Source: Telmatactis stephensoni
Taxonomy: Eukaryota; Cnidaria; Anthozoa; Actiniaria; Isophelliidae
Length of the DNA stretch: 64,000 nucleotides
Direction of reading: 5' to 3'
Assembly: GCA_029948255.1 (NCBI GenBank)
Contig: JALIZF010001843.1
Location: 620,001-684,000 of the forward strand
The position numbers and the translations under genes are program-made. The notes beneath the pieces were generated by a model. The model did no database searches. It was not told where the DNA came from and worked only from the letters and a program-made list of their open reading frames with translations. Of the stretch, positions 54,710-64,000 are shown piece after piece. Every line of letters starts with the position of its first letter. The first letter of the stretch is position 1.

Positions 54710-54851
54710 GCTGTAAAATTGAGTAGAGCGTTCTCGCTAAGGCCTCTCTTTCCTCGTTGGCTGCTCGGCTGTATTGATATGGGAATCCTGTACATCTGTG
54801 GACAATGAATGCTATAAGAACAATAAATAGTATATGTGGATTTGATATCAT
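54710..54851 (-). CDS. Signal-peptide first exon of a secreted protein (partial)
   Basis: ATG at 54851 opens MISNPHILFIVLIAFIVHRC, a strong signal peptide, then FPYQYSRAANEEREALART. A good donor 'CAGC|gtaagt' ends it in phase 1. The next exon is not certain. It is phase-compatible with the astacin exon at 51081, so it may be an alternative first exon, or the start of an unrelated small secreted gene. The 5' LTR of the retrotransposon begins about 160 bp upstream of the ATG. Confidence 0.5.
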
Positions 54852-55008
54852 TCTAGTGTGTCTTGTTTTAGTACTTTTAAACGCTTAGTATATAATCATT
54901 GGTGTGCCGTTTGAAAATTCTAAGCATCTGTGACGTTTCAGCATTAGTTGAAATCCTATACCTTATGACGTAGGACGTGGTAATGATCTCAATGGAGGCG
55001 GAGCACAG

Positions 55009-55726
55009 TGTTGAGGGTTCCTCAACAGTTGAGTTTAATAAGTATTGTAAATGTATTTGGGTTCCCTGTGTAATTGTTAATTGTTAAGTGTACATGTCTG
55101 CCATGCAAGAGCTAGTGTCTCATCGATTGGTGAGTGTGTTATTTTTGCTTCAAACTTGTAATTTTTACTTTAGACCACAAGAAATGATTACTATGTAATA
55201 TGTTTTTGTTTTTGTTTAGGATTTTACTGTATTTACTGTATTTACCGTGTGCTGTGTGCTTGCTAATAATAAATGGACTTCGATGCAAATTACGAATGTA
55301 TGTCAAGCGGTAAAACCTTTCGATGAATTGGCTCACATGTCTGCTGTGTTTTTTCCCTCTACACACAGGAAGCCCAAACAATTCTGGTATTTAAAAAACG
55401 CAAGTGTTGCGCGCAAAGTGGATACACGGTGCTACTGTGCGGCGCGCAGTGGTGAAGAAAAAATTGAGGGAAAATTTTACATTTGTCTTTAGTTTAAAGG
55501 GGGACTAGTATGTAATTCGAGTCAAAAATTTAAAATAGAAGAAAATCACTTCAAACTATTTTAGTTGTGATGTTTACTTTCTAAAGAAACTCCCCCGATA
55601 GTTTTAAATACATTTCCTTTATAATAGCTGTCGAAACTTGTGATTATCTCTTCGACCGCCTTCCGCCAGTTGTCGCCTATTGTTACGCGAAGTAGAAGAC
55701 AACAGGTGATGACGTCAGACACTCCA
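55009..55726 (+). repeat. 5' LTR of the BEL/Pao element
   Basis: 718 bp, begins 'tgttgagggttcctcaacag' (itself a small inverted repeat) and ends 'gacactcca'. An AATAAA polyadenylation-like word lies at 55268. It differs from the 3' LTR by 7 extra bases near 55160. A possible primer-binding site 'tggatcaagtaaagtc' begins 12 bp downstream at 55739. The 81-residue ORF inside is duplicated only because the LTR is. Confidence 0.92.
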
Positions 55727-55865
55727 AAAATCCAATCGTGGATCAAGTAAAGTCTCTTTACCGTGTAAAATTCAAGCAAATGTTGTGTAAATCGAAGCAA
55801 AGATTGTGTCAACCTTGACCTCGTGGTTAATTTGCATATGTTGTGAGTTTTGAAAGCTGATAATT

Positions 55866-56132
55866 ATGGATCAACATGGAATTCTCGCCGAAAGAATTCA
55901 TCACCTCGACAAATCCCGAAGTGGATACACTGCCGCTATCACGAAATTGTGTAACGAGATCGACAGAGGTCTCGATTGTAAAGATCTAGATATCTTACGA
56001 GATTTGAAGGCCCGTCTGAGTGGCGCCTTCGAACGCTACAGCCAATGTTGTTATCAATACGACAATCTTCTAGACCCTGATTGTGAAAAATATCGTCATG
56101 TTAACGACGTTCGCGGGCAATTGAATTTGTGA
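55866..56132 (+). CDS. Small ORF at the start of the BEL/Pao internal region, probable Gag N-terminus
   Basis: 88 codons with its own ATG: MDQHGILAERIHHLDKSRSG, then LCNEIDRGLDCKDLDILRDL and a cysteine-rich end. Its helical, charged character resembles the N-terminal region of BEL Gag proteins, but the match is only by general look. It is separated from the main Gag ORF by about 770 bp of non-coding DNA. It may be spliced to it or translated separately. Confidence 0.5.
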   Translation: MDQHGILAERIHHLDKSRSGYTAAITKLCNEIDRGLDCKDLDILRDLKARLSGAFERYSQCCYQYDNLLDPDCEKYRHVNDVRGQLNL

Positions 56133-56900
56133 TGTCATTTTAATGAAATTTCGCATACTGATACTTGATGATATACACTTTGAATAAACGAAATAAAAAA
56201 GAGGGGGTACCGTATTCGTTTTCGAGCTATGAGCCGTACAATTTTGTCGAAATTGCCAAAGAAAAGCGCGCGAAATACGCTGTACGCGTAGGGCGAGAAA
56301 ATAGATACTAAAAATATAAAACGCATCTTGAACGACCAGAAATTTCATCTGCAGTTGTATGAGACTATTGTTGACAACAATCGTTGGTCATTTAAGCATG
56401 AATGAATCTCTCTGAGTTTTGACGAGTGTTTTTTTCCGTGCGCTGCTGTTGAAATCGGCGGTGTTCGATGAGACGAAGGGGTGTAATTTTTAGCGAAAAA
56501 ACGTTGTCATGAAGTCCCTTTTGATGAGAATTTTTTCTTTTTCAGAAATGTTGTATTACTTCAAAATACCTTCCTTTTAAGACTAAAAAAAGTGAGGGTC
56601 ACCGTATTCGTTTTGGAGATATCGAGCCGTAAAGTTTGAAAATTTCCCCGCCATCTTGAATACCGAGAGGAGACTGGGTCTACTAAAATCTTTTTCATCC
56701 TTTTTTCTGGAGTTTTTCAATCTGAATGATTTTTTTCCTCATTCAAATTCCTTGTTTTTATTTTTTCTTCTTATAAAAGTAAGTTCCATTTGAAAAGATC
56801 GAAATTTAATGATTACCGGAAAAAATATTTTTAGGCCGCCATCTTGGATTTATTGAGGTAGCGCGCGCGCTAGCGTGCGCAGTAAAAGTGCGCGTGAACA
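56133..56900 (+). other. Non-coding leader between small ORF and Gag, with a direct repeat
   Basis: Holds two related blocks at about 56194-56240 and 56584-56632 sharing 'accgtattcgtttt' and 'gagccgta', roughly 390 bp apart. 'gccatcttg' words follow the second block. It may act as an intron, packaging signal or translation leader; none can be shown. Confidence 0.55.
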
Positions 56901-58388
56901 ATGCCCGCGAACGTCCTTAAGGAACATTTCGAATTACAAAAACAACGAGTACTAAGTTATGACAGAAAGATCGACATTTTTACCGTTAATGCGGTCATGG
57001 AACTTCAAGTTACTATGCTACAAGAAGAGATAAAGAAAAAGGAACTAGAGCTACAAAGGACCATAGAAGAAACCGAAAGGAACCTGTCCACAACCAACTC
57101 TGAAGGGATCTATGCTGAGCCCGTGTGTAAAGATGATCTATCTAACATCGTGATTCCTCCTCCTCAGATGTTTAAAGATGTACCTGAAGTGCTGGACCCC
57201 CTTCCCGTGGGGGGACAAGTGAAGACATCCACACCCCTTGGGGACATAACGAATCAAACACGCCCCATTGAGGATCTTTCAGCAATATTGCTACCTCCAC
57301 CGATGTTTGCCAGCCCGGAAATTCTACCGGCGCCCGCACTATTTGTGCTAAGGAATGAAAATGACGACACAGAGCGTATGAATTCCCCTGCAAGGCCTCT
57401 TGGTGATGTATCGACTTCACCCATGTTTTATAGCCCTGTCTCCCCTCCAGGACCTGCACTGCACGTGCCAAGCAATGTGAACGACAACCTTGAGCACAAG
57501 ATTGATATGATGATTCCCCTCTCTGGTGATACGCCTTCACCCATGTTTTCCACCCTGGACGTTCTTCCGGGGCCCGCACTGCAGCCCGCACTGCACGTGC
57601 CAAGAAATGTAAGCGACAAAATGGGGTACCAGAACGAACTGCCGAGGCCTATTTCTGGTGATAAAGGTTCACCCATGTTTTTCACCCAGGACGTTCCTCC
57701 CGGGTCCGCATATGTTGTGCCAAGAGATGTTAATGACTGTAGACCCAAGTTGACTTTCAACTTGGGAAACTATGATGATGCTGAGTACAAAAACAAATCT
57801 CCTTCTGGTGAGATACCTTCACACATGTTTTCCATCTCTGAAATGCCTTCAGAGTCCGCACAACCTGTGTCAAGAAATGTAAATGACTACGCACCCAAAT
57901 TAACCTACGATTTGGAAACCAACGACGATGTGAAATACGAAAGGGAGCTACCGAAACCCCCTTCTAGTGAAATATTGACTGTTCAACATTCTGTGAAAGC
58001 CCCGCTTAAAGATCCACCAACCTCAAGTCATGATGAACATGTGAAACAAGAAACAACCTCTAATAATGTCACCCTACAAGAGGGATTACTTACTACAATT
58101 GTGTCTACTATGGACAAAATTAGCATATCACATAATTTACCAAGTGTAAAGATTGCAAAGTTTAGTGGCTCACCTGAGCAATACCCACGATTTCGACAAA
58201 GATTTAAGCAGGTCGTTGAGTCGAAACCCCTCGACGACAGCGTCAAGATGACAAGATTGTTACAGTTTCTGGAAGGACCAGCCTTGTCGGCTGTCCAGCA
58301 GTATGAGACACTCCCTGATGGGTTATCAAAGGCCCTAAGGGTTCTAGAAGATCGTTTTGGTCGTCCCTATCAAGTTGTGAGAGCCTGA
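56901..58388 (+). CDS. BEL/Pao Gag-like ORF with coiled coil and six degenerate repeats
   Basis: 495 codons. Residues about 10-70 are charged and heptad-like (MLQEEIKKKELELQRTIEE). Residues about 85-370 are a proline-rich degenerate repeat with units of 40-50 residues, each beginning with a P-x-MF or HMF word and holding a 'PxxxxVxxNVND'-like word. Residues about 420-495 (IAKFSGSPEQYPRFRQRF and LQFLEGPALSAVQQYETL) are the conserved BEL Gag segment. It ends at a TGA at 58386-58388, while the same frame carries recognisable Gag sequence beyond. Confidence 0.82.
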   Translation: MPANVLKEHFELQKQRVLSYDRKIDIFTVNAVMELQVTMLQEEIKKKELELQRTIEETERNLSTTNSEGIYAEPVCKDDLSNIVIPPPQMFKDVPEVLDPLPVGGQVKTSTPLGDITNQTRPIEDLSAILLPPPMFASPEILPAPALFVLRNENDDTERMNSPARPLGDVSTSPMFYSPVSPPGPALHVPSNVNDNLEHKIDMMIPLSGDTPSPMFSTLDVLPGPALQPALHVPRNVSDKMGYQNELPRPISGDKGSPMFFTQDVPPGSAYVVPRDVNDCRPKLTFNLGNYDDAEYKNKSPSGEIPSHMFSISEMPSESAQPVSRNVNDYAPKLTYDLETNDDVKYERELPKPPSSEILTVQHSVKAPLKDPPTSSHDEHVKQETTSNNVTLQEGLLTTIVSTMDKISISHNLPSVKIAKFSGSPEQYPRFRQRFKQVVESKPLDDSVKMTRLLQFLEGPALSAVQQYETLPDGLSKALRVLEDRFGRPYQVVRA

Positions 58389-58533
58389 GTTGACGCCCTA
58401 ACCAAGGGCCCGGCTATTCAAATGCACGATAAGCAAGGATTGCAACATTTCGCGGATGTTGCTCAAGGAACATATGACACGCTAGCCTCACTTGGCTATC
58501 TTAATGAAGTGAACACTGACAGTTTAGACAAAA
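58389..58533 (+). pseudogene. Gag-Pol linker region beyond the TGA, in the Gag frame
   Basis: After the TGA the same frame keeps family-like sequence (GPAIQMHDKQGLQHFADVAQ and GYLNEVNTDSL) until about 58530. There the Pol frame takes over at a run of five A. The element's Gag and Pol are therefore one former reading frame interrupted twice. Confidence 0.75.
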
Positions 58534-61500
58534 ATGATGGCGCGACTTCCAAGGATTGTTCAAGCAAGATTTGTGGAACATTTAAACAAACTCGAAAAAA
58601 GGGGGCAATCCCCAATGCCTACCTTCAAGAACGTTGTGGACTTTCTGAAGGATAGGGCAGACGTAATAAATCACCCGTTTCTCTCTAAACCTACTGAGAA
58701 TACCTTGACACCCGTCAAGCCTAAAGGCAAGCCAACACCTCAGAGAGCAAGTTCCTATGTTGTCACATCCTCCACTACAGAACCGTGCTTCCTGTGTTCG
58801 AAGCTACACAGACTCTATCAATGTGACGCATTCAAGCTGAAATCTGTCAAGGAACGTTTTGAGTTTGCGAAAAGCAAACACGTTTGCTTTAATTGCCTCA
58901 GTTCAACCCAGCATGCTGCAAGGTCATGCAAGTCTCCCACAAGATGTCGTTCTCCCGGATGCAACAAGCTTCATCACACACTTCTGCACCGTGAGGAGAA
59001 AGGGGACTCGCCGAGCGGGTCCAACAGCAGCAAACCCGATGCTAGTAACGCTAACTCCAACACAATTACTACTGATAGATCTTGTTCAACTGCCTCAAGG
59101 ACTGATGCTTGTGAAGTCCTATTGCAAATCATTCCCGTGAGAATAACAAGCAACAATGGTAACTCAATTACAACTTATGCTCTATTGGACTCTGGCTCTG
59201 ACGTTGCTATGATAGACCCTTCTCTAGCTATCCTACTAGGGATGAAGGGTACAGCCAGCAAGATTTCTTTGTCCACCGTGAGCGATAGCGAATACCAACA
59301 AAGTGGAACGAGAGTTGACTTTAAGATTTCTTCCGTGGAAGGCAGTGGTAACAACCAAGTCATTCATGTTAACTCTGCATGGGCAGTAAAGGAACTTAAC
59401 ATTCCACTTAAACATCGAAGAATTCTTGATTCTACTAACCGCTGGCCTCATCTAAAGGAGATTCCTTTCCCTGATGTAGAAAGAAGGAAAGTATCTGTCC
59501 TGTTGGGCACCAGTGTCCAAGAAGCGTTTATCCCCTTAGAGGTGCGAAAGGGAGAGCCACACGAGCCCATAGCAATTAGATCATGCATAGGATGGAGTGT
59601 ATTTGGTGGAGCGTCCACAAAGGGATTACCAAGGCAAGGAAATGTCAACTACGTCGATATCGATGATCGAACACTGGAAAATCAACTTGAAAGATTCTGG
59701 AAAGTGGAATCGTATGGCACAGAGAAAGTAGAGACCAAGCCGATGTCGCTTGAAGACCGCAGAGCTTTAGACATCATCAACGCAACAATGTGCAAGGATG
59801 GTGACCATTACTCGATGGGCCTCCTTTGGAAGGATGACAAACCAGACCTTCCCTACAATCGACCCTTAGCTGAAGCGAGGCTACACTGTCTCAAGAAACG
59901 TTTTCTTAGAGACCCAGAACTGATGACTAGATATACTAACGTCATTGAGGACCATCTAACGAAAGGATACGCGAGAAAGCTGACAAGGCAAGAAGCTGAA
60001 AGGGTGGGAGACAAAACATGGTATCTTCCCCACCACCCGGTGAGTAATCCAAACAAGCCGGGCAAGACACGTGTTGTTTTCGATGCTGCAGCGAAGTTTA
60101 ACGGCGTTTCACTTAATGATCGGCTCCTACAAGGACCAAGTTACATCAACGACCTTTCAGGTGTGTTAATCCGCTTCAGACAAGACCGAGTGGCCTTTAC
60201 CGCTGACATCGAAGCGATGTTCTACCAGACGAGAGTTACTGAAGACGATACTGACGCTCTTCGGTTTTTGTGGTGGCCGAATGGCTTAGACAACCCACCG
60301 GAAGACTACAAGATGTTGGTACACATCTTTGGAGCTAAATCCTCGCCCTGCTGCGCTAACAGAGCTTTGATATGTACCGCTGATGATAATGCGAAGGACT
60401 ATGACCCTGATGTAATCCACTCAGTCAAACGTAATTTCTATGTTGACGACGCGCTGAAGTCCACCGCAACCGTCGAAAAGGCAATCTCTTTGGCGACTGA
60501 CCTTGTTACGCTACTGAAGAAAGGCAGATTCAGACTTACCAAGTTCATGAGTAATTGCCGTGAAGTGCTAACTTCAATCCCCCCTGAAGAAAGAGTGACT
60601 CTGGACTTAGATCTAGACAAATTACCCATGGAACGAGCTCTGGGAATCTACTGGGACACTGATTCAGATATGTTCAAGTTCAAGGTCCTGAAGACCGACA
60701 AACCGATGACTAAAAGAGGAATACTGTCCGTGGTTAGTTCTCTATTTGACCCACTGGGTTTTCTTGGCCCTCTCACCTTAACTGTGAAGATACTCCTGCA
60801 AGACTTGTGGCGAACAGGAGCAACTTGGGACGAAGAGATCACCGAACCCTTCTTGTCATTATGGAAGAAGTGGTTACGAGACCTACCGCTCATTGTAAAC
60901 GTCAATATTCCTAGATGCTATAGGGGTCCCTGTAAGGGTGCGACCTCGTCAGTGCAGCTACACACCTTCTCTGACGCCTCAACTAGAGGAATTGCAGCTG
61001 TGACATACTTGAGACTGGTTGACGAGGATGGAATGACACATTGTGCCTTTGTAATGGGCAAGACCCGAAACGCTCCCCTGAAACAATGGACCACCCCTAA
61101 GCTCGAGCTGCAAGCTGCTGTGTTAGCTGTCAGACTGTCCAAAATGGTCCAAAGAGAACTAGACCTGGCACTGGATTCAGCAACCTTCTGGTCTGATTCC
61201 ATGACAACTCTGCAGTACATTAGAAACAAGACGAGAAGATTTCCTGTATTTGTGGCGAACCGTCTCACAGAGATTCACGACAACACTTCAACAGAGCAGT
61301 GGCGTCATGTTCCGGGTCTACAAAATCCAGCTGACGAAGGTTCGCGTGGCGCTGACATCCAGTACTTCCAACCAGGCTGCCGTTGGTGGAACGGACCTCA
61401 TTTCCTCTGGTTACCTGAACGACAATGGCCTGTAGAGTCTTGTAACGGCGACGAAGAGCCAGAGGAAGAACCAAACAACGTTGGAGTAACCATGCTTGTC

Positions 61501-63015
61501 ACCCCAGGCTCACAAGTTGACCTTCTACTCAAGCGCTACTCTTCCTGGTCTCGTCTTCTCAGAGTTATGGCTTGGCTGTTACGATTTGTACAACGCCTAA
61601 AGAAAGAACAGCCGACCGAGTTACCAAGTGCCCTCACACTTGCTGAATTACGAAATGCTAGAAACCACATAGTGCGGTTGGTTCAACGCCAGCATTTCCC
61701 TGAAGAGTACGCTGCCTTACAAGCAGGCCGACAAGTAAAATGTCAAAGCAAGCTGGCCAACCTGAGCCCCATCATGACGAATGGGACTATACTCGTAGGC
61801 GGAAGAGTTCACCGTGCACCGATCACGTTTGGCTCCGCGCACCCGATGATCTTGCCTAAAGAACATCCAATATCGGAGCTAATCATCACCTACTACCACA
61901 AGTTGTCCGGTCACACCGGACGTGAGCACGTGCTGTCGTCCCTACGCCAAACGTTCTGGATACTTAAAGCCAGATCATTGATACGCCGTATTCTACACAG
62001 ATGCATCAGCTGCCGCAAGAGAAATGCACCGACCATGCAGCAGATGATGGGAGATTTGCCCAAGGAGAGACTGATACCTTTCCTACCACCATTCTCTTAT
62101 ACGGGAATAGACTTCTTTGGCCCATTTAATGTCAAACGCGGTCGTAGCACTATCAAGATATACGGATGTATATTTGTCTGTTTCAACTCTCGAGCCATAC
62201 ACCTCGAGGACGTTAGCTCTCTGGAATCGGATACATTCATCCAAGCTTTGAGAAGATTTATGTCACTGCGTGGTTGTCCGCGAGAGATATGGTCAGATAA
62301 TGGAACAAATTTCACCGGCGCGGAGAGAGAGCTAAGAGAGTCTGTAAATGACCTCGACCAAGAAGCTATAAGAAGAGAACTCCATCAGCACAATACAGAA
62401 TGGCACAGCTGCCCCATGCCAAGGTGGCGCTTCCAGACGCCGTATGCAAGCCATATGTCCGGAGTTTGGGAAAGGCTCATCCGGAGTGTGCGCAAAACGA
62501 TGAAAAGCATCTTGGGAAACACTAACGTCGCTCTAGGACACGAAACCCTTCGTACTGTATTTTGTGAAGCAGTGTCAATTCTAAATAGCAGACCACTCTG
62601 TCCCTGCAGTGACGATCCTAGAGACTATGAGCCTCTCACACCAAATCACTTTCTTCTTCTTCGTGGCAACTCAACAGAAGCACCGGGTGAATTCACAGAC
62701 TGCGACCTCTACGCAAGGAAACAGTGGAGGCATGCGCAAGTACTATCCAACCATTTTTGGTCACGATGGATCCGGGAATACATCCCTATCCTACAACAAC
62801 GACACAAGTGGACCCAGAAGAAGAGGGATTTGAAGATTAACGACCTCGTACTTGTTGTTGATCCCAACCAACCAAGATGCCGATGGCAGCTCGGAAGAGT
62901 GACGAGAGTATTTCCGGGACAAGACAACTGCGTGAGAACAGCTGAAGTCAAGACGAAGACCAGCAACTTTCTACGCCCCATCACCAAGTTGTGTCTACTT
63001 GAAGAATCTGAGTAA
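58534..63015 (+). CDS. BEL/Pao Pol polyprotein
   Basis: 1,493 codons. Residues ~85-150: cysteine/histidine zinc knuckles ([22 protein letters not shown]). ~213-240: aspartic protease with [12 protein letters not shown] (active aspartate ~219). ~495-700: reverse transcriptase with [27 protein letters not shown] and FYVDD (~635-639). ~808-940: RNase H with TFSDAS, LELQAA, FWSDS and NPADEGSRG. ~1120-1165: H2C2 zinc finger of integrase ([16 protein letters not shown]). ~1190-1320: integrase core with aspartates in GIDFFGP and WSDNGTNF and glutamate in GVWERL. ~1400-1485: C-terminal domain found after integrase in BEL/Pao ([28 protein letters not shown]). All catalytic residues are present. The first ATG follows the frame change and is probably not the natural start. 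Confidence 0.95.
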   Translation: MMARLPRIVQARFVEHLNKLEKRGQSPMPTFKNVVDFLKDRADVINHPFLSKPTENTLTPVKPKGKPTPQRASSYVVTSSTTEPCFLCSKLHRLYQCDAFKLKSVKERFEFAKSKHVCFNCLSSTQHAARSCKSPTRCRSPGCNKLHHTLLHREEKGDSPSGSNSSKPDASNANSNTITTDRSCSTASRTDACEVLLQIIPVRITSNNGNSITTYALLDSGSDVAMIDPSLAILLGMKGTASKISLSTVSDSEYQQSGTRVDFKISSVEGSGNNQVIHVNSAWAVKELNIPLKHRRILDSTNRWPHLKEIPFPDVERRKVSVLLGTSVQEAFIPLEVRKGEPHEPIAIRSCIGWSVFGGASTKGLPRQGNVNYVDIDDRTLENQLERFWKVESYGTEKVETKPMSLEDRRALDIINATMCKDGDHYSMGLLWKDDKPDLPYNRPLAEARLHCLKKRFLRDPELMTRYTNVIEDHLTKGYARKLTRQEAERVGDKTWYLPHHPVSNPNKPGKTRVVFDAAAKFNGVSLNDRLLQGPSYINDLSGVLIRFRQDRVAFTADIEAMFYQTRVTEDDTDALRFLWWPNGLDNPPEDYKMLVHIFGAKSSPCCANRALICTADDNAKDYDPDVIHSVKRNFYVDDALKSTATVEKAISLATDLVTLLKKGRFRLTKFMSNCREVLTSIPPEERVTLDLDLDKLPMERALGIYWDTDSDMFKFKVLKTDKPMTKRGILSVVSSLFDPLGFLGPLTLTVKILLQDLWRTGATWDEEITEPFLSLWKKWLRDLPLIVNVNIPRCYRGPCKGATSSVQLHTFSDASTRGIAAVTYLRLVDEDGMTHCAFVMGKTRNAPLKQWTTPKLELQAAVLAVRLSKMVQRELDLALDSATFWSDSMTTLQYIRNKTRRFPVFVANRLTEIHDNTSTEQWRHVPGLQNPADEGSRGADIQYFQPGCRWWNGPHFLWLPERQWPVESCNGDEEPEEEPNNVGVTMLVTPGSQVDLLLKRYSSWSRLLRVMAWLLRFVQRLKKEQPTELPSALTLAELRNARNHIVRLVQRQHFPEEYAALQAGRQVKCQSKLANLSPIMTNGTILVGGRVHRAPITFGSAHPMILPKEHPISELIITYYHKLSGHTGREHVLSSLRQTFWILKARSLIRRILHRCISCRKRNAPTMQQMMGDLPKERLIPFLPPFSYTGIDFFGPFNVKRGRSTIKIYGCIFVCFNSRAIHLEDVSSLESDTFIQALRRFMSLRGCPREIWSDNGTNFTGAERELRESVNDLDQEAIRRELHQHNTEWHSCPMPRWRFQTPYASHMSGVWERLIRSVRKTMKSILGNTNVALGHETLRTVFCEAVSILNSRPLCPCSDDPRDYEPLTPNHFLLLRGNSTEAPGEFTDCDLYARKQWRHAQVLSNHFWSRWIREYIPILQQRHKWTQKKRDLKINDLVLVVDPNQPRCRWQLGRVTRVFPGQDNCVRTAEVKTKTSNFLRPITKLCLLEESE

Positions 63016-63167
63016 ACTGAAGATTACGTAACCAAGTGGTCACACAAGGACTTGTCAAACAACATGGAACATTCTAGTGAACACTGGATATTATAGTAAA
63101 CTGAACATTCATCTGAGAACTGATAATTGTTTGAACTTTTAGATAGTTTCACCTGGGCCCCCCAGGA

Positions 63168-63878
63168 TGTTGAGGGTTCCTCAACAGTTGAGTTTAATAA
63201 GTATTGTAAATGTATTTGGGTTCCCTGTGTAATTGTTAATTGTTAAGTGTACATGTCTGCCATGCAAGAGCTAGTGTCTCATCGATTGGTGAGTGTGTTA
63301 TTTTTGCTTCAAACTTGTAATTTAGACCACAAGAAATGATTACTATGTAATATGTTTTTGTTTTTGTTTAGGATTTTACTGTATTTACTGTATTTACCGT
63401 GTGCTGTGTGCTTGCTAATAATAAATGGACTTCGATGCAAATTACGAATGTATGTCAAGCGGTAAAACCTTTCGATGAATTGGCTCACATGTCTGCTGTG
63501 TTTTTTCCCTCTACACACAGGAAGCCCAAACAATTCTGGTATTTAAAAAACGCAAGTGTTGCGCGCAAAGTGGATACACGGTGCTACTGTGCGGCGCGCA
63601 GTGGTGAAGAAAAAATTGAGGGAAAATTTTACATTTGTCTTTAGTTTAAAGGGGGACTAGTATGTAATTCGAGTCAAAAATTTAAAATAGAAGAAAATCA
63701 CTTCAAACTATTTTAGTTGTGATGTTTACTTTCTAAAGAAACTCCCCCGATAGTTTTAAATACATTTCCTTTATAATAGCTGTCGAAACTTGTGATTATC
63801 TCTTCGACCGCCTTCCGCCAGTTGTCGCCTATTGTTACGCGAAGTAGAAGACAACAGGTGATGACGTCAGACACTCCA
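63168..63878 (+). repeat. 3' LTR of the BEL/Pao element
   Basis: 711 bp, begins after 'gggccccccagga' where a polypurine tract would be expected, and ends 'gacactcca'. It matches the 5' LTR throughout except for a 7-bp deletion. The remaining 122 bp to the window end shows nothing recognisable. Confidence 0.92.
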
Positions 63879-64000
63879 TAAGGCCAAACCAAACGTGACT
63901 AGATCTTCTTCTGTGGGTAGTGGTTCAAGATCTTCAGCCCTTAATGAGTCATTTATTTAAAAAAACCCATCAAATTTCTCCAAGAAAAACTAAACTTTTT

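Larger units (their letters stand above)
55009..63878 (+). mobile_element. BEL/Pao LTR retrotransposon, 8.87 kb
   Basis: Two LTRs (55009-55726 and 63168-63878, TG...CA ends) enclose a Gag-like region and a Pol ORF. The order protease, reverse transcriptase, RNase H, integrase plus the C-terminal domain after integrase and the zinc-knuckle layout identify BEL/Pao rather than Gypsy or Copia. There is no envelope ORF. The LTRs look identical apart from one 7-bp indel, so the insertion is recent. The coding region has one stop codon and one frame change. The 5-bp flanks (cacag, taagg) do not match as a target duplication. Confidence 0.93.

Noticed and set aside
54710..54851. Neuropeptide precursor exon
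   Set aside because: A signal peptide is clear, but no dibasic amidation motifs follow in the exon, so I kept only 'secreted protein'.
55247..55492. 81-residue ORF in the 5' LTR, repeated at 63399-63644
   Set aside because: Its exact conservation is explained by LTR identity; no known domain and no reason to expect a protein there.
57172..57603. Minus-strand ORFs across Gag and Pol
   Set aside because: They are shadows of the plus-strand coding sequence.

Overview
This is eukaryotic DNA, most likely from an anthozoan cnidarian (stony coral or sea anemone); the phylum is inferred. The window is AT-rich, with GT-AG introns, microsatellites, many short inverted-repeat elements and a BEL/Pao LTR retrotransposon. 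It holds a many-exon receptor tyrosine kinase, a single-exon class A GPCR and a multi-exon astacin metalloprotease. All coordinates were read by eye from the sequence and splice signals; no search or alignment was run.

Region 1 (about 0.5-18 kb, minus strand) is one large receptor tyrosine kinase gene. I can place 22 coding exons: a signal-peptide exon (17925-17997), eleven immunoglobulin (Ig) exons, one chitin-binding peritrophin-A/CBM14 exon between Ig4 and Ig5, a transmembrane/juxtamembrane exon, seven kinase exons and a tail exon. The ectodomain exons are in phase 1-1, typical of shuffled extracellular modules. The kinase has the main catalytic motifs and resembles the FGFR/VEGFR/PDGFR superfamily. 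A chitin-binding module inside an Ig-type receptor kinase is the most unusual thing in the window. Four consecutive Ig exons (Ig6-Ig9) have lengths that are not multiples of three and each contains a visible frame change.

Region 2 (18-31 kb) has no gene I can support. It holds microsatellites, a 15-bp minisatellite, foldback elements, a pogo/Tigger-like MITE and a perfect 29-bp hairpin. Region 3 (31.0-32.05 kb, minus) is a rhodopsin-family GPCR with three single-base frame changes in its first 60 codons. Region 4 (32-39.7 kb) is intergenic with MITEs, a tRNA-like SINE and simple repeats.

Region 5 (39.7-51.3 kb, minus) is a nine-exon secreted astacin protease with signal peptide, charged propeptide and zinc-binding catalytic domain, interrupted by two frame changes. 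A Mutator-like MITE sits in one intron next to a splice donor. A separate signal-peptide exon at 54710-54851 is either an alternative first exon or a different small secreted gene.

Region 6 (55.0-63.9 kb, plus) is a BEL/Pao retrotransposon with two almost identical LTRs, a Gag-like ORF with a degenerate six-fold repeat, and a Pol ORF with zinc knuckles, protease, reverse transcriptase, RNase H, integrase and a C-terminal domain. Gag and Pol are separated by a stop codon and one frame change.

Across the unrelated genes almost every frame change looks like one extra base. That pattern fits residual insertion errors in a long-read assembly at least as well as true gene decay, and it should be settled before any of these genes is called a pseudogene.
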